Positions 1 to 7,862 of a stretch of DNA of 64,000 bases are shown in pieces. The DNA lies in contig JAHHHC010000003.1 in the NCBI GenBank assembly GCA_019359515.1, positions 186,001-250,000 on the forward strand, given 5' to 3'. Source of the stretch: Desmonostoc vinosum HA7617-LM4. GTDB taxonomy: Bacteria > Cyanobacteriota > Cyanobacteriia > Cyanobacteriales > Nostocaceae. The translations under genes were made by a program, and so were the position numbers. Below the pieces are notes generated by a model. The model searched no databases. It saw only the letters and a list, made by a program, of their open reading frames with translations, and was not told the DNA's origin. How positions within the stretch are numbered: position 1 is the first letter of the stretch; the number at the start of each line of letters is the position of its first letter.

Positions 1-1962
1 CAGTATTTGCCCATCGCTAGTAAAAGCGACAGAAGTAACTGACAGGGAATGACCAGTGAAAGTGTAAATTTCTCTATTGGTTGCTATAGACCACAGCTTG
101 ATACTGGCACCACTACTAATAGCCAGAATTTGTTGATCATCAATGAAGGCTACGGAACTAACTGATCGAGAATGACCAGTGAGAGTGCGAATTTCCTTAC
201 CTGTAGCTACTTGCCAAAGTTTGATACTGGCATCACTACCACTAGCCAAAACTTGCTCATCACAACTGAAGGCTACGGAACTAACTGACCGAGAATGACC
301 AGTGAGAGTGCGAATTTCTTTAGCTGTTTGCACTTCCCATACTTTGATAGTTTTGTCATGACTACCACTAACCAGAATTCGCCCATCACTATTGAAGGTA
401 ATGGAATTAACCCAACCGGAATGACCAATGAGAGTGCGAATTTCCGTACATGTTTCCATTTCCCACAGTTTAATAGTGTTGTCATGACTACCAGTAGCCA
501 GAATTCGCCCATCGCTACTAAAGGCGATGCAATTAACCCAGCCAGAATGACCACTAAGGGTACAAATTTGTCTACCAGTTGCTACTTCCCATAGTTTAAT
601 CGTGTAGTAATAACTACCACTAGCTAGAAGTTGCCCATCACTACTAAAGGCGATCGGATTACTATAGTAGGAATGAGCAGCGAGGGTACGAATTTCTCTA
701 CCTGTTTGCACTTCCCATAGTTTAATAGTTTGATCATGACTACTGCTAGCCAGAATTTGCCCATCACTATTGAAGGCGACGGAATAAACATGGGAAGAAT
801 GACCTTTTAGGGTGCGAATTTCTCTACCAGTTGCCACTTCCCATAGTTTGATAGTGTTGTCCGAGCTACTCCTAGCCAGAATTTGTCCATTACTATTGAA
901 GGCAACGGAATAAATATGGGAAGAATGACCAGTGTTCGCGTAGCCTTCCTTCGGAAGGGTGCGGATAAGTTGAAATGTAGTTGATGAAAACAAGTGAATT
1001 ACTGAATCTGCTACACTTGCTAAGATATCTTCCTTGGGGCTAAGGGCTATCTTTCCAGAAATCCCCAGAATCTTGTGAACGCATTCCCAAGATGGGGGCG
1101 TGTAGGGAGGAGATGTTACAGGTTGTGTTGATGCTACTATCCCCGCATCCAATAAATCTAACCATTCCTGCACCGATTGGGGACGAAACTTGTAATTTAA
1201 CGCCATTCCCCTCATAACTGCCTCATTCACCCGATCGCCTACACTCGAATTCAATTCTTTAGGCGATCGCATGGTAAAATTTTGCAGTCTAGCTGGCGCT
1301 GGCATCGGCAATTCTCCACTCAGCAAAGAGTACAACGTGGCGGCTAAGGCGTAAACATCAATATATTCTCCCCGTTCGGCATTAGGTGCATACTGTTCTG
1401 GAGGCGCATAACCATGAGTAACACTCTCTGTATGCTGTAAAACTGCACCGGCAATAAATTGTCTAGCAAGACCAAAGTCAATTAGTACGGCCTCTGGTTT
1501 ACCCGCACGCATCATAATATTACTCGGCTTTAAATCCCGATGTAGTAAGCCGCGATCATGAACTACAGTTAAAGCTTCGCCAATTTGCCTAATATATTGC
1601 AGTGCTTCGGCTTCTGGTAATGCTCCTTTTTCAGTTATCAGCTTCCCTAAATCTTCGCCTTCGATATACTCCATCACCATGCAGGGAAAATTACCTTCAT
1701 CAAAGGCATTTTCTACCTGTACAATATGAGGATGGTGACACAAAGCCAGTCGAAAAGCTTCATCTTGAAAGTCTTGCCGTAATTTATCTTGATGTGATAT
1801 CCAGTCAGGATGATTGAGGATTTGTTCTCTGAGGGTTTTGATGACTCGCAACTGGTCGCGTCGATTTTTCGCCAGATAGGTTATACCTATGCCACCTTCG
1901 CCTAATTTTCTCTCGATGATGTAGCGATCGCCAAATAACTGCTGTCCTGGATTCCACACCAT
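1..1962 (-). CDS. Serine/threonine protein kinase with C-terminal WD40 repeats (partial, runs off the window)
   Basis: Reads from an ATG at 1962 to base 1 with no stop, so at least 654 residues and the C-terminus lies outside. The N-terminal half is a Hanks-type kinase: glycine loop GEGGIGITY near residues 21-29, a VIK lysine near 42, HRDLKPSN at 141-148 and DFG at 162-164, all intact, so it should phosphorylate Ser/Thr. A linker (about 270-330) leads into at least eight WD40 blades of the form EIRTLxGHS...VAFSSDGQILASGS...IKLWEV, which usually form a propeller binding partner proteins. No membrane segment is visible. The first blade carries an eight-residue in-frame insertion (PKEGYANT) made of an interspersed repeat. 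Substrate unknown. Confidence 0.93.
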   Translation of the reverse strand, partial: MVWNPGQQLFGDRYIIERKLGEGGIGITYLAKNRRDQLRVIKTLREQILNHPDWISHQDKLRQDFQDEAFRLALCHHPHIVQVENAFDEGNFPCMVMEYIEGEDLGKLITEKGALPEAEALQYIRQIGEALTVVHDRGLLHRDLKPSNIMMRAGKPEAVLIDFGLARQFIAGAVLQHTESVTHGYAPPEQYAPNAERGEYIDVYALAATLYSLLSGELPMPAPARLQNFTMRSPKELNSSVGDRVNEAVMRGMALNYKFRPQSVQEWLDLLDAGIVASTQPVTSPPYTPPSWECVHKILGISGKIALSPKEDILASVADSVIHLFSSTTFQLIRTLPKEGYANTGHSSHIYSVAFNSNGQILARSSSDNTIKLWEVATGREIRTLKGHSSHVYSVAFNSDGQILASSSHDQTIKLWEVQTGREIRTLAAHSYYSNPIAFSSDGQLLASGSYYYTIKLWEVATGRQICTLSGHSGWVNCIAFSSDGRILATGSHDNTIKLWEMETCTEIRTLIGHSGWVNSITFNSDGRILVSGSHDKTIKVWEVQTAKEIRTLTGHSRSVSSVAFSCDEQVLASGSDASIKLWQVATGKEIRTLTGHSRSVSSVAFIDDQQILAISSGASIKLWSIATNREIYTFTGHSLSVTSVAFTSDGQIL
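931..957. repeat. Interspersed repeat inserted in frame in the kinase gene
   Basis: The bases read GGCTACGCGAAC on the minus strand. This motif recurs in intergenic repeats here (about 2495-2520 and 54335-54352). It lengthens the first WD40 blade without changing frame. Confidence 0.6.
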
Positions 1963-2563
1963 AGATAAAGACCGTAGTTTTACTGATATTTTATTTTGAC
2001 ACATCGTAAATATCAGTTTTTGGCAGTAAATAGAGAGTTTCGTTATTAAATAGCCACCTCTGCTTGTGTCAGAAAAGTTTCAATTACTCATAACATTTTC
2101 AAAAGTGACTGGATTACAAGTTATGGTATTATTATCATGCCTTTTAGCAGAAGTTTTAAAAGGCGATCGCTTTTTTCAATTTTGTAATAAACTCTGCAAA
2201 TTCCCCTGACAGATAAACAGGTTCAGAGATTATACGGGACTTAACAATCGCTGCCATTCTGATAGATTAACCCACTTGCTCATAGATTGAGTTTCATTGA
2301 CAAAGTAACTTGAAATCAAACATTACAGTTTGAGTGTTGGTTATTTTATTAACTGGTTGCTTGCATAAATGCCTTTTTTACTGGTGATGACTTTACTTGG
2401 GGGGATGTGGTTCGACTTCGCTCACCAATCAAGGAGATGGGAAGGCTGGGGAAACTGGGGAAAAAGATAATTTCCCATTCCCCATACTTCTCCTGTCGGA
2501 GACGCTACGCGAACGACTTTGCTCAGTACAAGTTCCCAATTCCCCATTCCCAAGCAACATCGC
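1963..2563. other. Intergenic region with dispersed repeats
   Basis: No convincing gene. It holds the upstream region of the kinase, a HIP1 octamer near 2163, and from about 2395 to 2560 a patchwork of GGGGAA/CCCCATT-type repeats and the GCTACGCGAAC motif. Confidence 0.5.
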
Positions 2564-3997
2564 TTAAGGATTAGCAGATTTCTCCAACAGTTCTTTTTGT
2601 CGTAACCAATCTTGACCTACTTGGATACTAATATCTGAGCCGAGATTACCAGTACTTTCTACTCGCACTTCCCCAAATCCTAAAGTATCGCGAATGGATT
2701 CAGCACTGTTGCCATCTCCTTGTTGAGCGACAATGTGAGTTACCTCTAAAGGCTCATTCCAAGGTTTAGACACATAGATATTGCGATATCCAGCTTTTTC
2801 TAAGGCTCTAATCAATGGTCTGAGGTTGGAGCGATCGCCACCTGTGCTATCTTGAATTGCAACTCGCAAAGATGCCGGATCAGTTATTTGCTGTCCTTGT
2901 TCTGATTCCAAATCAAAATGTTGGGCCATAAGTTTGGCAATACCATCATCGTTGGGCAACCAGTAGCTTGCATCATACTTGCCTGGGTCACTAAAGTTAC
3001 CCGGCAGTAATAACTGCTGAATCTTTTTGGATTTATTAGCGTCATTTGCAAAACGTAATAAAGCTGCTAACTCTTCACCAGTCATGTTGGTGTCGATATT
3101 TTCTTTTACTACATTGAAAATTTCAGGTAATCGCTGTAATGTATTTAAATTCAGGGCCTGTTCCATCAAGGCACGCATAACCATCTGCTGGCGCTGAATT
3201 CGGCCAATATCTCCTAACTCATCACGCCGAAAACGTAGCAATTGCAGTGCCTGATTGCCATTGAGATGATGCTTACCAGCTTTCAAATTAATGTATAAGT
3301 GCTGGGACTCATCTATATATTTCATATCTCTGGGAACGTAGACTGTTACCCCACCCAAGGCATTAACTAGCTTCTCAACTCCGAGAACATTAATGCGAAC
3401 ATAGCGATCAATTCCCACTCCACCCAAGAGATTACTGACGGTCTTGGCACTCAAAGCAGGCCCACCCTCAACATTAGCGGCATTAATCTTTTTGATTCCG
3501 TGCCCCTCTATTTCTGTACGGGTGTCTCTAGGAACAGAAAGCATGACCATTTTTTTCGTCTCTGGATCAAATTTGGCCAAGAGGATCACATCGGCAAGAC
3601 CATCAAAAGAATTTACTTGAGGTAAGTATCTGAGATTTTTGGTTTCGGCGGGAGGGTTGTTAACATCTGGTGGTAGTACGCTCATCCCCATCACCAAAAT
3701 ATTAACTGGACGCGTTAATTCCGAAAATCGCAACCCACCTCCAGAGAAGCGATCGCCATCAAACACTGCCTCTTCCTGTGGGCTAAGCTGAGCTTGTTGT
3801 AAAGAGGTACTAGTTAACGATACTGCCAACAGCGCCCCTGCTGTGGCTGACACCATTGCAATTCCGCTCATACCCACCCAAAACCATAGCCAACGCCCTG
3901 ATTTTGAGTTCTGAGAATTTTTGCCGTTGACTTTAGAGGCTTTTCCCGAATGGTTTCCTTCCGCCGAAGTTCTTTGACTGGTCACAGACTTCCTCAC
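2564..3997 (-). CDS. LCP (LytR-CpsA-Psr) family protein with LytR_C domain
   Basis: 477 residues from a GTG start. A Ser/Gly-rich cytoplasmic head is followed by one membrane segment at about residues 35-61, then an extracytoplasmic LCP domain (about 110-290) with SVPRDTR and the RFRRDELGDIGRIQRQQ motif that binds polyprenyl phosphate. A LytR_C domain lies at about 385-465. Family members transfer glycan polymers from lipid carriers to peptidoglycan, or act on polysaccharide linkage in cyanobacteria. The domain order is canonical. The gene stands alone, with repeats on its 3' side, and the exact polymer is not evident. Confidence 0.9.
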   Translation of the reverse strand: MRKSVTSQRTSAEGNHSGKASKVNGKNSQNSKSGRWLWFWVGMSGIAMVSATAGALLAVSLTSTSLQQAQLSPQEEAVFDGDRFSGGGLRFSELTRPVNILVMGMSVLPPDVNNPPAETKNLRYLPQVNSFDGLADVILLAKFDPETKKMVMLSVPRDTRTEIEGHGIKKINAANVEGGPALSAKTVSNLLGGVGIDRYVRINVLGVEKLVNALGGVTVYVPRDMKYIDESQHLYINLKAGKHHLNGNQALQLLRFRRDELGDIGRIQRQQMVMRALMEQALNLNTLQRLPEIFNVVKENIDTNMTGEELAALLRFANDANKSKKIQQLLLPGNFSDPGKYDASYWLPNDDGIAKLMAQHFDLESEQGQQITDPASLRVAIQDSTGGDRSNLRPLIRALEKAGYRNIYVSKPWNEPLEVTHIVAQQGDGNSAESIRDTLGFGEVRVESTGNLGSDISIQVGQDWLRQKELLEKSANP

Positions 3998-4270
3998 ACT
4001 TAAACTGAAAAAACTAAGTAAAATTACAGGTTAAAAAATATACAAACAGTTCAATTCATAATAGCTAATTCTTGATTATCGATGCTGAATTTTTCACTGT
4101 TGTAGCGACCACAACACTTATAACAGCATTTATCTTTGTTTGGGCAAAATAAAATATGTATTACTTGAAGTATGGCAATAATAAACTCGATTTGACCAGG
4201 TTGGTAGGTAAATAACCCGTAATTTATTAATAAGCGAGTAAGAATACCGACCACTTTTGATTTAGATAAA

Positions 4271-4717
4271 TTAGGCTAAGTACTTACTAAGTATTCTTTG
4301 AGCAAAACTGCTAAACCCCGGTAAACGCTTAGACTTGCCTTGGATGAGGCGAAACATCAACCAAACACTTACTAAAAAATAACCAGAAGTCAGAAAGCTA
4401 TTGAGAACGAATACACGCAGTGTGAAAAAATCTGAAGTTGCTGCTCCGGTTCCTAGTAAAAAGTATCCCAATAGCCAAGTTAGCGCTAAGGTAATTGACA
4501 GACGACTGATGTTAAGTTGTTCCCGACTTCCCCGCCGACGGTAGAGAGTCCACAGCGAAGGAAAAAAGCCAATGATCGGAATCAAATATAGAAGTAGCTG
4601 TGTTTTGGGAATTGGGAATTGAGAATTTTCTTCTTCATGTTCCTCTGTCCCCGCGTCCCCACATCCCCGCGTCCCCGTGTCCCCACATCCCCGTGTCCCC
4701 GCGTCCTCATTCCCCAT
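4271..4717 (-). CDS. Small multi-pass membrane protein with repeat-derived N-terminus
   Basis: 148 residues as an open frame. Residues from about 38 on contain three hydrophobic helices (LLLYLIPIIGFFPSLW, ITLALTWLLGYFLL, SFLTSGYFLVSVWLMF) and a basic tail. Family not recognised. The first ~35 residues (GTRGCGDTGTRGCGD) are simply the translation of a tandem GGGGACGCG/GGGGATGTG repeat, so the true start is unclear. A second frame (MILFHPSSLGVTLTQMDNIEEM from 4794) enters the same repeat and may be the original N-terminus shifted out of frame. It is divergent from the AI-2E-type permease at 4854. Confidence 0.55.
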   Translation of the reverse strand: MGNEDAGTRGCGDTGTRGCGDAGTEEHEEENSQFPIPKTQLLLYLIPIIGFFPSLWTLYRRRGSREQLNISRLSITLALTWLLGYFLLGTGAATSDFFTLRVFVLNSFLTSGYFLVSVWLMFRLIQGKSKRLPGFSSFAQRILSKYLA

Positions 4718-4735
4718 TCCTCATTCCCCATTTCT
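4636..4735. repeat. Tandem 8-base type repeat (CCCCGCGT / CCCCACAT)
   Basis: Imperfect copies of CCCCGCGT, CCCCACAT and CCCCGTGT, followed by CATTCCCCATTCC. The same units occur near 15795-15840, 30180-30230 and 60525-60560. Confidence 0.75.
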
Positions 4736-4853
4736 TCAATATTATCCATTTGGGTTAGTGTAACTCCTAAACTAGAAGGATGAAACAGAATCATATAGTC
4801 AGAGATAATAGGCTGTAAAGAAGAATTTAGTTCTATCCCGCAATCAGCTCAAA

Positions 4854-6029
4854 ATGCAGACACGCAAGCTTCTCGACTGGTGGCAGACACTCACACCGAT
4901 AGCTCGAATCGGAGCGATCGCACTGTTCGCTCCGCTGCTAGTTCTTAATGGATGGGCATTTTCGGCAATTTTCCATTATTTCCATTCTTTGATAGTCATT
5001 TTAGTCGGAGCCTCAGTGCTGGCATTTCTGCTTAACTACCCCGTCAGTTGGATGGAGTATCACGGTGCTAGGCGAGAGCAAGTCGCTATTTTAGTATTTT
5101 TGCTAGCTTTGTCAATTTTATTGGCTTTGGGTCTTACCCTGTTTCCACTGGCTTTGACTCAAGCTCAGCAATTGGTGGCTCGCTTGCCAGAGTTGATTGA
5201 CTCTGGACGCTCTCAGTTAATGATATTAAATGAGAAAGTCGAGACTTTTGGTTTACCGATTAACCTTGATGCTTTGGTAGTACAAATTAACGATCGCGTC
5301 AAGGGGCAACTACAAGCGATCGCCGGACAAGTTTTAAATTTGGCGGTAGTTACAGTCACTAGCCTGCTAGATTTTCTGTTGACGATGGTTTTAACTTTTT
5401 ATCTTTTGCAACATGGAGATGAACTCTGGGAAAGTTTAGTAGAATGGCTACCCACTAAATTTCGAGATCCTTTTTCCAAAACAGTGCGCCTGAGTTTTCA
5501 AAATTTCTTTATTACTCAGCTGATTTTATCTACTTGCATGGCATCAGCCTTAATTCCTTCCTTCTTGTGGCTGAAAGTACCATTTGGTTTGCTATTTGGC
5601 TTAACGATTGGCATTATGGCTCTTGTGCCGTTTGGCGGTTCTGTGGGTATTGCTTTAACTACCCTGTTGGTAGCACTACAAGATTTTTCCATGGGGATAA
5701 GAGTGTTGGTAGCGGCGGTGATTGTACAGCAAATTCTCGAAAACTTGATAGCTCCCAGAATTTTAGGTAGTTTTACTGGTTTAAACCCTGTTTGGATATT
5801 AATTTCGGTCTTAACAGGAGCCAGAATCGGCGGCCTTTTGGGTGTGATTGTGGCTGTGCCAACTGCTGTTGTGATTAAGACTGCTTTAAGCGCTCTACGT
5901 CCTGTATCTTTAAGTAGCGAGACAGGCGTTAACACAAGTGAGGAAATAACTGCACCCGTTACAACAGATGAATCACCAAAAGTTGACGCTAAAAACCCTT
6001 TGAGCATCTCTGAAGCCACGTTACCTTAG
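4854..6029 (+). CDS. AI-2E family transporter (PerM/TqsA-like permease)
   Basis: 391 residues with about eight hydrophobic segments in the spacing of the AI-2E exporter family: two N-terminal helices, a soluble amphipathic stretch (about 105-165), then the C-terminal helices with MALVPFGGSVGIA and LENLIAPRILG, which are typical family blocks. It is an inner-membrane protein. Family members export autoinducer-2 or act as Na+/H+ antiporters; in cyanobacteria the substrate is usually unknown. The C-terminal ~45 residues are polar and Thr/Glu-rich. It is divergent from the small membrane protein upstream and converges on the serpin gene. Confidence 0.88.
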   Translation: MQTRKLLDWWQTLTPIARIGAIALFAPLLVLNGWAFSAIFHYFHSLIVILVGASVLAFLLNYPVSWMEYHGARREQVAILVFLLALSILLALGLTLFPLALTQAQQLVARLPELIDSGRSQLMILNEKVETFGLPINLDALVVQINDRVKGQLQAIAGQVLNLAVVTVTSLLDFLLTMVLTFYLLQHGDELWESLVEWLPTKFRDPFSKTVRLSFQNFFITQLILSTCMASALIPSFLWLKVPFGLLFGLTIGIMALVPFGGSVGIALTTLLVALQDFSMGIRVLVAAVIVQQILENLIAPRILGSFTGLNPVWILISVLTGARIGGLLGVIVAVPTAVVIKTALSALRPVSLSSETGVNTSEEITAPVTTDESPKVDAKNPLSISEATLP

Positions 6030-6120
6030 TGCAGGCAAGGGAGCAGGGAGCAGGGGGAAAGTTACACATAGATCTCCCCCTTGCAAAGCGTACTCTGCCC
6101 CTCCGCCTCTTGCCAATTCC

Positions 6121-7446
6121 CTACTCCGGCTCAACAATTGAACCCATAAATAGAATATTTCCTGTCTGATTATCTCTGATGGCACAGAAGAAGGGGCGAT
6201 CAACAATCATTTTGAATGGCTCTGGTTTTGGTTGAAAAGATGTTAACTCCATGCCTACTGAAGTAGCCGCAGCGGCTTCTGTGCCTTCTTCATTGACTTC
6301 CACAAAAGTCTTGTGCTTAACTTGGCTGATGGCAAAATTTTTCCCCATTCCAGAAAAGTTAGCTTTTCTGCTAAAAGCTTCCTCCATACCCAGAGCTTTT
6401 AAAGTATCGTTAAGCGTAATATCATAGTCTGTTTTGAAGCGGGGTAAGCGGATAAACCCGGCTCTTTTTTTGAACTGAGTCATCCATTTCTCCCATCTCT
6501 CAAAATTTAAGTTTTGGTGGAAAGCTTTGAGGTTAGAGTTCTTCTTGGGCAAGAAGATATAAAAACTCACTTTACCATCTGTACCATAAGGTAAACTAAC
6601 TGCTTGAAACTGCTCGTTTTCATAATATCTGTAATCACCTTTTTGGGACATCATTGGATGTTGTTTTTGCTGTCCAGATGTCAGATAAAATGGGTGAGGT
6701 GCAGTTTGTTTTTTATCAAATTCATTGCTCCAACTACCTTTAAAATATATGGCATTGATGAGAAACAGTACTTGATTTGGCTCGATTGTCTCAACAATTT
6801 GGTTAATTTTACCGCGAGTATTTTCCTTGACCCAATTATTAATAGTGTTAGGTGCAGCAGGATCTTTAAAGTTTAAATTAGTAACTTTGGCTTTAAAGAA
6901 ATCCTGAGTTATTTGGAGAAAATCTGGTTGAAATCTAACATCTTGATTTGCCCAAAGTGAGTTAGCAATAGTTAATTGTACTTTGCTATCTGGATTTTCT
7001 AAAAGTTGCTTTAATGAAGCGTAAGCAGAGTTAATCTCTTGAAGACTCATCCCCTGTAATTCTAGGGTTTTGGCCATTGCTTGTTGAGTCGAACCGCTAG
7101 CGCCATTGTAGGTCATAGCTAAAGCGATCGCAACACTCGAAGGCGAGATAAAAACGTTCTTTTTATAACTATCGCTTTTTTGAATTTCTGAAAATAACTT
7201 GAAGCCAAACCTATTATTAGCATCAACAATTTTTGTCTCAGAATTCACTGTTTTTTTGGGTAATGGTAACTCTCGCTGAGGCTGCCCAGATTGGGCAAAT
7301 GCACTCGTATTATTGACCTGGGAACAACCTAATACACCACACAAAACTACGCTTGCTGCTGCTAGAACATAACGTCTTCCCAAGCTCACACCATAACGTC
7401 TTTGCAAAAAATTTTCTTCCACACCGCTAAATTTCTGCCAATGCAT
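6121..7446 (-). CDS. Serpin family serine protease inhibitor, lipoprotein-like
   Basis: About 441 residues from the ATG at 7446, chosen because AGAGG precedes it; an in-frame ATG at 7506 would add 20. A hydrophobic segment ending in GVLGC gives a plausible lipobox with Cys41, so it is probably exported and lipid-anchored. The serpin fold is complete: the NALYFKG-like block reads NAIYFKGSWSNEFD and the C-terminal signature reads DRPFFCAIRDNQTG. The reactive-loop hinge EEGTEAAAAT (about 386-395) has the small residues needed for loop insertion, which suggests an inhibitory serpin. Counting from the hinge puts P1-P1' near Thr-Ser. A secreted subtilase gene lies just upstream on the same strand. 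Confidence 0.92.
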   Translation of the reverse strand: MHWQKFSGVEENFLQRRYGVSLGRRYVLAAASVVLCGVLGCSQVNNTSAFAQSGQPQRELPLPKKTVNSETKIVDANNRFGFKLFSEIQKSDSYKKNVFISPSSVAIALAMTYNGASGSTQQAMAKTLELQGMSLQEINSAYASLKQLLENPDSKVQLTIANSLWANQDVRFQPDFLQITQDFFKAKVTNLNFKDPAAPNTINNWVKENTRGKINQIVETIEPNQVLFLINAIYFKGSWSNEFDKKQTAPHPFYLTSGQQKQHPMMSQKGDYRYYENEQFQAVSLPYGTDGKVSFYIFLPKKNSNLKAFHQNLNFERWEKWMTQFKKRAGFIRLPRFKTDYDITLNDTLKALGMEEAFSRKANFSGMGKNFAISQVKHKTFVEVNEEGTEAAAATSVGMELTSFQPKPEPFKMIVDRPFFCAIRDNQTGNILFMGSIVEPE

Positions 7447-7625
7447 TCTACCACCTCTGTTGCCAAAGTTGTTTGATGTGTGTCTAACGGGACTTAGACA
7501 AATCATGTCTCAACTGTTTACTATTGCATTGGCCATACCAGAAAGATGGCACTGTTACGAAAACTGTAACAGTTTTTGTAACAGTAATTTTAGTTACCAA
7601 AAAAGGTAGAAAACAGGAGCAAAAC

Positions 7626-7862
7626 TTAATTACGAATTACGCGCTTCGTAGCGTAAAGCCTGCGGCATAGCTTCGCTTAGAGCGAGTTCTCGATAGCGTT
7701 AGCGGTAGCGAGGTACGAGCGTCAGCGGTAGCGTAAAGCCTACGGCATAGCTTCGCTTAGAGCGAGTCATCGAGCGTCGGTACGAGCGTCAGCGGTAGCG
7801 ACACAGGAGCATCGCGTCATTACGAATTACGAATTACGAATTACGAATTACGAATTATTTAA
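7626..7862. repeat. Composite interspersed repeat bounded by TTAA
   Basis: Lies between the serpin and subtilase genes. It starts and ends with TTAA (7626-7629 and 7859-7862). On the minus strand it reads TTAAA, five TAATTCG heptamers (7819-7853), TAATGACG, then a core of GCTCCTGTGTCGCTACCGCT-type motifs duplicated internally, and ends CGTAATTCGTAATTAA. The subtilase stop codon lies inside the terminal TTAA. Related copies are at 62383-62483 and 45911-45965. Confidence 0.75.

Noticed and set aside
4051-4254. 67-residue frame with a GTG start on the minus strand
   Set aside because: No family features, AT-rich composition and no ribosome site; it lies in the gap after the LCP gene start.
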